DNA of 64,000 nt from Astropecten irregularis (lineage: Eukaryota; Echinodermata; Asteroidea; Paxillosida; Astropectinidae), in NCBI GenBank assembly GCA_963971285.1, contig OZ020251.1, positions 6,014,001-6,078,000 on the forward strand, given 5' to 3'. A program made the position numbers and the translations under genes. The notes beneath the pieces are model-generated. The model was not told the DNA's origin. It was given only the letters and a program-made list of their open reading frames with translations, and did no database searches. Positions 10,985 through 21,219 of the stretch are shown here, piece after piece; position 1 is the stretch's first letter; each line of letters starts with the position of its first letter.

Positions 10985-11250
10985 GTTTTCCGGTGTTTTC
11001 CGGTATTTAGTGTGTTTTCCGGTGTTTTCCGGTATTTAGTGTGTTTTCCGGTATTTAGTGTGTTTTCCGGTGTTTTCCGGTATTTAGTGTGTTTTCCGGT
11101 GTTTTCCGGTATTCAGTGTGTTTTCCGGTAGTTTTCCGGTAGTTTTCCGGTGTTTTCCGGTGTTTTCCGGTATTTAGTGTGTTTTCCGGTGTTTTCCGGT
11201 ATTCAGTGTGTTTTCCGGTAGTTTTCCGGTGTTTTCCGGTATATAGTGTG
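10985..11250 (+). repeat. Right GTTTTCCGGT tandem array, inverted relative to the left one
   Basis: Repeats of gttttccggt and gttttccggtatttagtgtg. The frame reading RCFPVFSVFSGVFRYLVCFP across it is simply translated array. Confidence 0.85.
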
Positions 11251-11404
11251 ACCCAGGTCAGCCTCTCTAGGAATGGTCGTGTTTTATACTCACGGACGTA
11301 TATAGTCTTGGTTCCAAGACCTTCGTTGTTGCTTTCCCGCGGCCCATATGGCGCCCCCGCGCGGCGGATATGGGAGAACTCTGTCAGACTTTTGGATAAT
11401 ATCC

Positions 11405-11459
11405 AAAAGTTAAACATCGCTTTATTTAATATTATTAAATAAAGCGATGTTTAACTTTT
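11405..11459. repeat. Perfect AT-rich hairpin, 25-26 bp arms
   Basis: aaaagttaaacatcgcttta then tttaat, a 3-nt loop, and the exact inverse ending aaagcgatgtttaactttt. Such a stem with a tiny loop is unstable in cloning and points to a young foldback or replication-template switch. Confidence 0.8.
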
Positions 11460-13250
11460 TCTTTACTTTTCATCGAATCTCCCTTGGAATTCCAAGGGAG
11501 CCAATCAGCGAATTATTCATGTCAGACAAACATTGTTGACCGTAGGTGTATTTACGTACGTTCGATGGTCTGGGGCCTATGTCACGCTGCATATCATATG
11601 CAGTTTATTTTATACACTTTTCGGGGAAAGATTTTGAGGACTGTACTGTATGTAATACGCAATCGAACTGGCGTTTAATGGCAGTGCATATTCTATGCCG
11701 TCTAGCTCATCGACGAGCTAGCGACCGTCAGTCGCGCTGTCGGCATGAATTGGTGGCCTCAACACGGTTATATGCGTTATTTGTGGAAAGCAGTTAATTT
11801 CTTGCAAAAACTACTTTTCACTTAGATCTAAATACCAGGGAAAAAAAATAAGTTCAAGAGTTTTCAATGATCACAAATTTACAACCCCAACAGGTAGAAA
11901 CGGTATGTTTTGGCAACACCTGCCGCCCACAAGTGAAGCATGGTGGAAGGAAAACAGACTACAAAAACATGTGATTTAAATTAAATGATTTTGTATCGTT
12001 TAAATGATTTTGTACCGTTGAAACGACTTTGTATCGTTATAACGTCATATGTTCATTTTTTTTAAACGCTTTCATTTTCTCGATTTAATTTCGTATTCGC
12101 AACATCATTTCGTATCGTTGAAATGATTTCGTATCATTGAAATGATTACGTCATGTTGTATCGTTGAAATGATTTCATTTTCTTGATTTTATTTTCACAA
12201 TTACAAACAACATGAAAAAAGTTTGGTCTAAACTGAAGAAAAATGGCCAACGTTTACAAACTATATATATTAAGTGTTGTTGGCGTACGAGTTGGTTGGC
12301 GCACAAGTTGGTCGGCGTACGAGTTGGTCGGAATACGAGTCGGCCGGCGTAGGAAATAATGTAAACTTATGCCGCACTTTTTATCCATGTTTTGCCTGTT
12401 TAACCTTACAGACTGAGGTAACAAACAAAAAAGATAACAGAAATAAAATAATATATTCCAATGCAATGTCGCACCACTTCTAATTAAATCTCAATTATTT
12501 CTGCTCTTTCACATGAACCCCAAAACTCAAAACTTTCATCTACCCCTCGACCTCTTGGTTTCATTTCACAGTGTGTCATTTCCTTTTATTTGCATGTCTC
12601 TCGCTTTCATGGGATATAAGTAGTGAACATCGGGATTCCAATTTTTTTTTCCGACCATAAACTTTGATGTCGATCACTTTTGCCGAATGTAGACTTTGTT
12701 CTTTATCCATCCAAACATGGAGGAAGGAAAAGAAATAACCACAGGTACCATCCAGACTTGTTCAGATCTGACATTTTATTAATATGAAGTTAAATTTACT
12801 TCAAACATATACACAGATTACTGTGTATTTCAGTGGCTAATTTACAACATAATGTAGAAAACCACGGTTGACGAATTATTGTACCTAGGAATACTAGAAT
12901 TTCATTGCATTTGGTAAAAAAACATGAAGCAAGGGGTTTTTAACGTGCTATTAAAGTATTATTTAGCCTGAGGCCGCCTAGGCCTATAAACAAAAATCCA
13001 TCATACACTGTATGGTATACATACACCTGTATTCACCTGCAAAACACACCGTGGGAAAGTGACAAGTTATGCAGCTATCTTTGTGTGTTGCCCTCTTGAC
13101 CCGGCCATTGCCATGGTAGCTGACCACAAGCCTCGAAGTTCAGATTTATATGCATATTCAATCACCATACGTCATACGCGCTGTGCCTTATTACCATAAT
13201 CTGGCCCCGACCTCAAATACAAAATATCCAATACCTTCGTGACGGTCCAA
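11460..13250. other. Non-coding spacer with small repeats
   Basis: No gene supported. About 11975-12180 contains degenerate aaatgattttgtatcgttga repeats resembling the minisatellite at 51.6-52.2 kb. 12285-12350 has four imperfect copies of gtacgagttggtcggc. The rest is unremarkable AT-rich sequence. Confidence 0.5.
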
Positions 13251-13252
13251 AA

Positions 13253-13327
13253 CTCTGACAGAATTCTCCCATACCCGCGGCCCATAGGGCGCCCCCGCGC
13301 GGCGGGTATGGGAGAATTCTGTCAGAG
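13253..13327. repeat. GC-centred hairpin, CTCTGACAGAATTCTCCCAT arms
   Basis: The left arm ctctgacagaattctcccat then acccgc pairs exactly with gcgggtatgggagaattctg then tcagag. The loop contains gggcgcccccgcgcg. A diverged half copy lies at about 11336-11390, attached to the same cttggttccaagaccttcgt flank. Confidence 0.8.
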
Positions 13328-13442
13328 AAAGCAACAACGAAGGTCTTGGAACCAAGACTAGGACGTATATAACAAACAAGCAAGAGAATGGAGACGAGGT
13401 TGACTGGTGTCGACCCCATAGAGCTAAACGAATGCACACTTT

Positions 13443-13571
13443 GGGTGCATTCGTTTAGCTAACACGGATCAGCCCTTACTTGGAATGGTCGTGTTTTACT
13501 GCACAAAACAAGCGAGAGAATCGGGACGAGGTTGACTGGAGTCGACCCGGGGGAGCTAGACGAATGCACCC
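13443..13571. mobile_element. Foldback element GGGTGCATTCGTTTAGCT...AGCTAGACGAATGCACCC
   Basis: 129 bp with 18-bp termini differing at one or two positions. Its left half matches the two flanks of the Mutator-like element, joined, and so serves as an empty-site paralogue. An inverted partial copy ends just left of it at about 13435. Confidence 0.7.
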
Positions 13572-13709
13572 TGTCAATTATCAGCTAGCTTAGAGGGCTC
13601 TGGCGTCCAAGCGCATGCGCAACAGGCGTTAAACAGGTGGATATTATGGAGCACTATAGCGGACATTTAAAAGTAGAATACATGATTAGTAAAACATCAC
13701 AGAAAAGCG

Positions 13710-16534
13710 TAGTCTGGTTCCCTGCCCAAAGATTCCCTGACGACTCTTATTAAAAATCTTAGGTCAGGTATCGGCTACGGTTAAAAATAGAACATGACAC
13801 AGCTGTCATGTCTGCGCAGTCGCGGAAGCTGGTTTTGGAGTTCAGCGAGATTCAATTTTAGCATTCATTATTTTTTGCACTTTTGTAAGCACATGCAATT
13901 TTATCTGGACAGAATAAGAAATTAAAGAGTGGGAAAAACATACAACAAGCTCCTCATAAGTGCAGAATAGGAAAAATGCTCTGTTGTATGTGAACAATAA
14001 TTATTCTCTATTTGGGCTAACTGTAGCCGGTGTAAAAGTTATATCTGTCCCCCCTCAAAACGTGTCCCCCCGGACAGATTCAGCCAGCTAAAAGTGTCCT
14101 CCCGCCGTGTTAATTATGTCTCCCCTGAGTTTAACCTGTCCCCCTCCATATAATTTGTGTCCCCCCTGGTTGTTCATGGATAATGTGATATTCCCGTGCT
14201 ATTAAATTAATTAAACCATAATTGGATATGCATTCTGGCTGCTTTTTAACCATTGATTGAAATAAAATTCACGTGGGTGCACCTGAAGGTGAGAAAAGTC
14301 ATGACAACGACTGAGTCGTGTCTAGTCTCAAAGCGTGTATCCGTATAACCATAACGTATCGTACGCTTTACCACATGTACAGTGTACAGACAATAGCAAA
14401 CGGCCCATCATGCTCTTACACACGATACGTGATTGCACATAAACAAAATCCTCGCATGCAATCGTTTTAATCACGAAGCCCACATGGTTTTGTCATAAAA
14501 AGGTGCTTGGATGGCGTGTGGGGAGAAAGGAAACCAGCGGAACTAACATGATTTATTGTAGTGAAAACAGCTAACTTACATTCCAACTGAGAAAAAAAAG
14601 GGGTGTTCCTCTGCCTCTATTTCTACCTCCATGCTTGTATTCTGCAGTCAGAAAATATCAATCAATTTATACAAAATCATCATAATGTCAGTGGAACGCT
14701 AGCAAAGAAGGAAACAGGAGGGGAATGAAAAGAACTTTTAAAAACATTAACTTTATTCCGGTGGCAATATGCTGAACCCTTTTAATTCTTTGAATCCTTT
14801 TATGGGGGGAACAAACTGCCTATTTTCTGTGCTTTTTGTTGCACATTATGAGATAATTTATCACGGGATCATTTTGACTTCTTAAAATCAAGATGACGAC
14901 AGCCTCAGATAATTTATCACGTGATGACGACATCCTAAAACCAAGATGACTCCTCCAGCCTTTTTTACTTTAGTGTTTTAATTTATTAATGATGTCAAAC
15001 AAATGAAATTCAAGTCATGCCATATATAGTATTAGTATTCATAAAATTATGATTGGACCAATTAAAACGATGTTCAGTGCTTTTCCCTAGCTAACTTTTG
15101 TCACCATTTTTATGCACCCGGGGCCTAATTTCATATGGCTCTTCGGAATTACCCTGAGCATAGAATTGACGCTTACACTTACAGAAAAATGAAAATGAAT
15201 TTAAATTAAACTTAATCCTATAAATCCTATTTTTCAGTTTTCGGAATTTTAAAGAATTTTCAGTTGTATGACTATAGATGAAGTCAGTGTAACTAAGGAT
15301 TTTCTGCATGCTCGGCTATATAGCATAAATTCAGCACTAGCCCTGATAGTGTGTGAGTAGAATGGGGATCATTGCAGAGTCATGAAATATGGCCCTGATT
15401 TATATTTCCTGTGAATAAATTAGTAAAGTACATGTAATTGACTGTTGTTTATAATCATTAAACAAAAATAATGTAAGTTTTGTGTATTCCTAGTATTTCT
15501 AACGTTTACGTGTGACATGATTCAAACACTGTTATGTAATTCTTTTTAATTCCAAGCTCAGAATTAATTTCCAGGCCTGAGGTTTATTAAGGCCCAAAAC
15601 TTCTTCGACATATCAACATAATCTTGATGAAGGGGAATCAGCAGTGAAAAATAAATAGTACGGTAGGCCTAATAAACATTTATTTATTACCTCACATGTA
15701 ATTTCCCAACACTATCATCAGCAGCACCGAGAAATAACCATGAATCGAGATCGAGAGTAAAACTAATACAGATTCATGCTAAACAACAAAATAGCCCTCT
15801 CCGATTACGCGAGTATCGTGGACTTAGGAGCTATGTTGCAGCATTTCAACCGCGAATAATGCGCGTAGTCCAAGCAGTTACAATGTATATTACAACAATG
15901 CACCGTTTACTATATCCCAATATACTATGGCCGATCACGCACAGCCGATTCGCGATCCGTCCACGTATAGAAATCCACAGTTCATCATCTTTGACGTGAT
16001 CTAAAAGAGCATTAAAATTCATCCTTCTTCTACGCACCCTGCCCTAAAACAATGTAAAATGCATTAACGTAGTCTGGGTGGTAGACTGGTTACGTATCAC
16101 GAGGTGGGGGACCAATCTAACGGGGGGACACAATTATCCTTTGGAGGGAGACAGATATAATCTGAGGGGGACAGATTCATCCATGTGAACGTGTCCCCAC
16201 GGACAGCTGTATATGGCCACAACGGCGTAAATGTGTCCGCGCGGACTCGTTTTGAGGGGGGACAGAAATATTCTCTACACCGGAATGAAACATATTTACA
16301 TGACGTGTCTTTCCCTGAAGTACATGACCTCGCGTGACCTGTCTGAAATAGCCGAAAGTCAACGTTACTATCCGAAGTTGAACGAAAACGAGTTCGTAAT
16401 GTTTCGGATTTTTCCGTAAAAAGTCAGAAATTGACTTTTTTGGTCACGTGACCCTCCAGTACACGTAGCCGATACCGGACCCTATATTTGACAGACAATA
16501 GTCGGGCGCTTTTGGGGTACGGGAACCAGACTAT
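13710..16534. mobile_element. 2.8-kb non-autonomous DNA transposon candidate with 8-bp target duplication
   Basis: The direct repeat GAAAAGCG lies at 13702-13709 and 16535-16542. The termini are inverted: tagtctggttccctgccc on the left and gggtacgggaaccagactat on the right. A second inverted block (ggtatcggctacg / cgtagccgatacc) and a third pair at about 14028-14170 and 16095-16285 follow, the third made of ctgtccccc / gggggacag words. No transposase frame was recognised in the interior. An 8-bp duplication fits hAT-type or P-type insertion; which one is inference. Confidence 0.6.
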
Positions 16535-16744
16535 GAAAAGCGCTCCAACATTAATGTTATTTATTTCTGGTAATGACACCAAGAATTCCTCAAAAGTGCC
16601 CAAGGCACTGTAGCTCATAAGCCTGGTGAAACCTGTTATTTGGAAAGATGATGAGAAGAAGATACAGTTTTAGAGGTGGGAGGAAAACCCCAGAGTAATA
16701 TTCTGGGTAAAACCCACAGAATCAGGCAGGGACTGAACACCCAA

Positions 16745-16830
16745 TCCACTTTTGAATCGAGCCGGACTTGAACCCGCGTCGGTCCACACCGGTGAAAGGC
16801 GAGGAAAGAACCGCTACGCCAACCTGACTC
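16745..16830 (-). repeat. tRNA-like sequence with A and B boxes
   Basis: On the minus strand, ttggcgtagcggttctttcc resembles an A-box region and gcgggttcaagtccggctcg a B box, about 50 nt apart. The ends do not form a clean acceptor stem. It is more likely a SINE head than a tRNA gene. Confidence 0.4.
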
Positions 16831-16839
16831 CCGAAGGTA

Positions 16840-19180
16840 CACATGTAGGCCTACATGAAATAATTACACACCTGTGCCGGAATTTTGAGCTCAATTGGAC
16901 ATCTGAGTCTTGAAAAAAGACAACTGACTTTTTTTTTTTTTTTACAAAACTTAAAGAATGGCTATGATCTTACCCTGAATTCAAAACTGTTTTCAGTCTT
17001 TGTTTTACTAATTCCTAGATAAAATGAACTAATTCAGGCGGAAACAGTTTAACGGTATGTTTCTACCAGCACCATTTTCATAGTTCATATCTTAAAAGTT
17101 TTACGTAAACATTGTAAATTTGTGAACATTTGCGTTTGGGTATGTTACCAATCCTGTACTATAATTTAAAGGTGTAGTGTCATACTACAGGGGCATACCG
17201 GAACATAAATCTTCACAAATTTACCCTTAAACTTACAAGGTATCTTAAAAGATGATGATGGTTGAAACATCGTTCAAATTGTTTTGTTTTGTTTTCCTGA
17301 AATGCTGTATGTATCCAGAAAAAAAAGGAAAACCTTTGACCAAAACACTTCCGATCATATCGGAAGATAAAAAATAAGTGCACAGATCGATTTTAAAAAT
17401 CGCCGTGGGCGGCGTTTTTGTTTTCTCAAAAAGTGGGATGCATGGGAATTTCACAAATGACTCTTACAGTAGGTCTACTTTTTACGATATTTGGATTTTT
17501 GGATCTGCAGTTTTCTTTGACACAAAGTAAAAGAGAAAAGAACTACGGAAAATTGCGTCTTGATTATTTCATGCGTTGAAAATTTGATACTTTGAAGAAC
17601 ATTTCGGAAGATATGCGGGGAAAAAATTGGCCGCACGGTTGCCTATGCAACAGCGTGCACTAGGGTCCACGCGCTCCGTGGCCAGGCGCCGGCTATTTTT
17701 TGTCCCCGCTTGCGATGATATAGGTTTAATTAATTATGTCCTTCGCATATCAGTAACAAATTATTGTATTTTAATTCGGAAATGAGAGAGTTACCCAAAG
17801 TTACAGCTATATTCACTTCACATAATTTTGAATCTTGGCACCTTTTCTCGCTAAAAACTTTATACAGGCTAACTGCGGACATAAAACCTCGATTTTTCCG
17901 TTCCGGAGTTTCATTTATTTAATTTATTATTTCTTAAAACAGAAAACAAGGAACTTTCAAAATAAAAACAACAACAGAGTCGGATTACCCCCGACAATTG
18001 TCTAAAAGTAAACTGAATCAACAATTTAGAGGCTCCCGTACCCGAAGATTGATTAAAAATATTAATATAATTTGTAAAAACAAACTCAATTGAACATTAT
18101 TCCCACAATACACATATACAAAGTGGATTAATCAGTTAATTGTACTAAAAAACAATTGTATTAATTTTTTTATTGTTTAATTTATTTCCTTTGCAAATGA
18201 CAATTTACTATATATAATTAAAGTCAATCTAATTTCCTTCCCATTTCCCAGAAGTTGATTAAAACAATTCTTCTTGATTTTTTGCCCTCGATTTAATTAA
18301 TAGACTGTTAATGCTAATTAATACTTCTCATTATATTATATCGAGTACCGTGGTATGATCGATAAGAGCTCCCGCATACCGTGATACGTGTACAGTGTAC
18401 AAGTATAATGTACGTACACATGTATTTTGCATTGGCCAAGGGACTCTGAAATATACTTACTTTCGAACAAATTTACATAATTCAATTTAATTTGGTTGAG
18501 AAACCTTGCTTTATATATTGAAAAAAAGATCAAGTTTAGACGTAAGTTTTTTTTTAAATAAGTGAAAGTTTACGATGTACACCGGCGACCGCAATGACTG
18601 TGTTTTGTGCACGGTACTCACGCACACATGGCAATGTTTATCCCGAATGCCCTTTGACCTTCTACTTTTCTCCGTCATGTACATGTGGGCCTTTGTCAGG
18701 CCCTTGATGTATTTTCATTGGCACACCCCCCCCCCACCCCCACACACACAAAACCAAATAAACCCCATTCTTATCCAATCACTAAATGGCAGCAAGCTAC
18801 TAAGTACCGGTAAATAAAGCGCTCAGTCGTAAGTGATGAAGTATACGCCTTAAAATAATGTTTCGTGAAATCGGCTGCTAAATGTTTTGTATAATAGCAA
18901 TAGGCCTACTTTAACGTTAGAGACATAATATGTATCTAACGTATATGCGGGTATTTTGTCTCTATGCGGGTATTATGATACCCGCATCTCGAGTGCTGCC
19001 GACTTGCAGGGTATACAATAATATAGGCCCTATACTGACAAGTAAAAACACTGCTGACGCAGTATTTTATTTTATGGATACCGGTTATTATTGCATTTTT
19101 TGTTTGTTTTTATTGCCATTGATGATGATGCATCACCCGGCGTACACACAGCGACTCTGCTGTATCGGCCCTCGCACATG
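16840..19180. other. AT-rich spacer without supported genes
   Basis: At about 17160-17170 the right end of one TTAA-type foldback (gggtatgttaccaatcctgt) abuts the left end of another (ttaaaggtgtagtgtcatac). A short CCCC/CACACA stretch occurs near 18725-18750. Otherwise I see no exons, RNA genes or long repeats. Confidence 0.5.
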
Positions 19181-19188
19181 GACGTCGT

Positions 19189-19254
19189 GACTGGAGCGGG
19201 ATTCGAACCTGCGACCACCGCAATACTGTAGCAGTGATCTACCAACTGAGCAAA
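19189..19254 (-). repeat. tRNA-like SINE head fragment
   Basis: The plus strand gactggagcgggattcgaac then ctgcgaccaccgcaatactg...accaactgagca is the inverse of a tRNA-like head (TTGGTAGATCACTG; GGTTCGAATCCCGCTCCAGTC). An 18-nt C-run follows at 19285-19302. Confidence 0.5.
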
Positions 19255-19562
19255 ATGTTTTGTTGGAGAAACATTTTCTTTGAGCCCCCCCCCCCCCCCC
19301 CCAAGACAAAATCCTGGGTGCGCCGGTGCTCAAGCCCAGCGGCAGCCACTATTGGACCGATGTCGGTCCACCCTAGCAATCGGCAAGCCGGTGGCTCCCA
19401 CTGGTAGACCGCTGGGAGACCATCGGTGGTAACCGGTTGTCTGCCGCCCAACGGCGGCAACCCGCCCCCCCCCTCCTCCTCTCAAACCCTCCCTCCCCTC
19501 CTTTTCCTGACTCTTTCATGTTGCTTTAAATGATTGAACACATTTTTTTTTGCTTATAGCAA

Positions 19563-19920
19563 TTAAAGGTAGTATCATACCTTGGTAAGAAACCAAAACA
19601 GAAATTTTCACAGATTTACGTATAACTTTCAGGGTATGCATATGGTGCTGGTAGAAACCTACCGTTAAAATATTTCCGCCTGGTGTATTTATCCAGAAAT
19701 TAGTAAAACAGCGAGCCAAAATCTGTTTGATTTTTAAAAGATCAAAAATAAAAGATAAAAGAAAAAAAAAAACTACTGCCGTTTTTCACGATTTTCTCAA
19801 AAAGTGGGTACCGTATGGGACTGAAAATTTCACGGATGACTGTGACTGTATTTTCCTTGATACTTTTGTCTATAAATCTGTATTTCCTTGACAAAAACCA
19901 AAGTATGATACTACCTTTAA
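19563..19920. mobile_element. TTAA-flanked foldback element, AGGTAGTATCATACTTTGGT family
   Basis: TTAA at both ends; left terminus aggtagtatcataccttggt, right terminus accaaagtatgatactacct. Inner words cagatttacgtataactttc and gggtatgcatatggtgctgg recur in the other copies. Further copies: 26381-27027, 35298-35662, 35821-36104, 61237-61681 and 62962-63404. Confidence 0.7.
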
Positions 19921-20154
19921 GCACACTTGTCGAGCGGTGTCACCCAAAATGTGTAGGATAAGACATATCATGGTTATATACTTAAAACAATGGTTCCTTT
20001 ATGCAACACAAATCATTGTCTGTCTATCTGCAATTAAAGGCATTGCTTCATTTTCAGTAATGTGCTGGCATGAAAAAAAAAATTTGAAAATGAAATTTTT
20101 GTTTTTTATATTCTTCACATAACGTGCGTCTAGCCGACAATCGAATGGTGATCT

Positions 20155-20268
20155 CAGTGGCGGATCTACCCTCGGGCTTGGTCGCTCCGCTCAGTCGCAG
20201 TGCCTGGCTACAAAATTTCAGTCCTAGTGCCCCTCCCCCTCCTTAGCAAAAAGCTAGATCCGCCGCTG
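20155..20268. mobile_element. Short foldback with CAGTGGCGGATCTA ends
   Basis: Left cagtggcggatctaccctcg, right aagctagatccgccgctg, with GATCT abutting both sides. CAGnGGCGGATC termini are common in hAT-type miniature elements in animals. It lies about 365 bp upstream of the UGT start. Confidence 0.55.
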
Positions 20269-20632
20269 GATCTTACTGAACTATGTCAAATAAAGTTTAA
20301 TGGCAAAAAAAGTCCCGTATAATAAAACGTGTGCAAAGTCTATGGGCCGTGGGGGAAAACAAAGAAGAAAACAAGAAAACAAATCTTAACAAACAGTATA
20401 GCTTTTCCACAACTATGCGGGAAAGCCAATGATGTTATTCATTTTGGCATTTGTTGATAGAGTAAACAAAATAACCTCGCACCTTAAGGGGGGGGGATAA
20501 GATGTTACGTTAATATGGTAGTCTTTGACGACCATGGAGTTACATTGGTTTATTGCTGGTAGGTGGTCATAGAATCAAAGAAAATAACCACGCGTAAAGC
20601 TTATTATTCACTTAGAAACACCATCAAGAAAC

Positions 20633-21219
20633 ATGGCTCTCTCCTCACGAATAATCCTCGTGTCTTTAGTGATCCTTGCTTGTGTATCTCTTAGATGCGA
20701 ATGCCACGAAAGCTCGTCTAGCAAGTTCAAGTTTTTGATCTACACGGGAGCGGATGACGGTAGTCATCACATGCATCACATCAACATCGCAAAGTCTCTG
20801 ATTAAACAAGGCCATCAAGTTACCTTTCTTCTGAGCAGTAGCTGCTTGAAATGGATGCACACAGATGACGCACATCTGTTCACGTTCATTGTATACCAAT
20901 CTGTCTATACTCCATCAGAACGTGAAGAACTTTCACGGCGGTTTTCCATGAGTGTTATGAATGGTGAACTCACTAGCCTTACCAGAATCATGTCCATGTT
21001 TCTCCGATGTGAAAGGCCGTGTCCCTTGACGTTCCATAGGGATGAATGCAGCCACTTGCTTGGAGACCAGACTGCCATAAAGCAAATGCTCGATGGGAGA
21101 TTCCACATGCTTATTGGAGACGATGTCACCTGGTGCAACCCATTGCTAGCTCACAAGCTAGGTGTCAAATTTGTGCTGTATAGCTCTAAACCACTAGGAC
21201 CAGCTAAATACACGCTGTT
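20633..21219 (+). CDS. UGT exon 1 (signal peptide, acceptor domain)
   Basis: 587 nt from ATG to TT|GTAAGT. It encodes the leader MALSSRIILVSLVILACVSL, the FKFLIYTGADDGSHH motif, AKSLIKQGHQVTFLL and LIGDDVTWCNPLLAHKLG. The ATG context is gaaacATGG. Confidence 0.93.

Larger units (their letters stand above)
8877..11263. mobile_element. Mutator-like non-autonomous element with long tandem-repeat inverted termini (candidate)
   Basis: The unit is bracketed by the direct repeat CCCAGGTCAGCC (8877-8888 and 11252-11263). The left terminus is an array of ccggaaaacaccggaaaac and cactaaata words (about 8889-9243). The right terminus (about 10985-11250) is the same array inverted. The interior is about 1.7 kb. 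It contains a LINE-like 3' tail, a SINE, a hairpin and a G-run, and no transposase. Long inverted termini with target duplications of about 9-12 bp suggest a Mutator-like (MULE) origin; this is inference. It begins about 80 bp upstream of the BBOX1-like ATG. Confidence 0.55.

Noticed and set aside
10889..11417. FPVFSVFSGVFRY-type frames on both strands
   Set aside because: Translation of the right CCGG array of the Mutator-like element.
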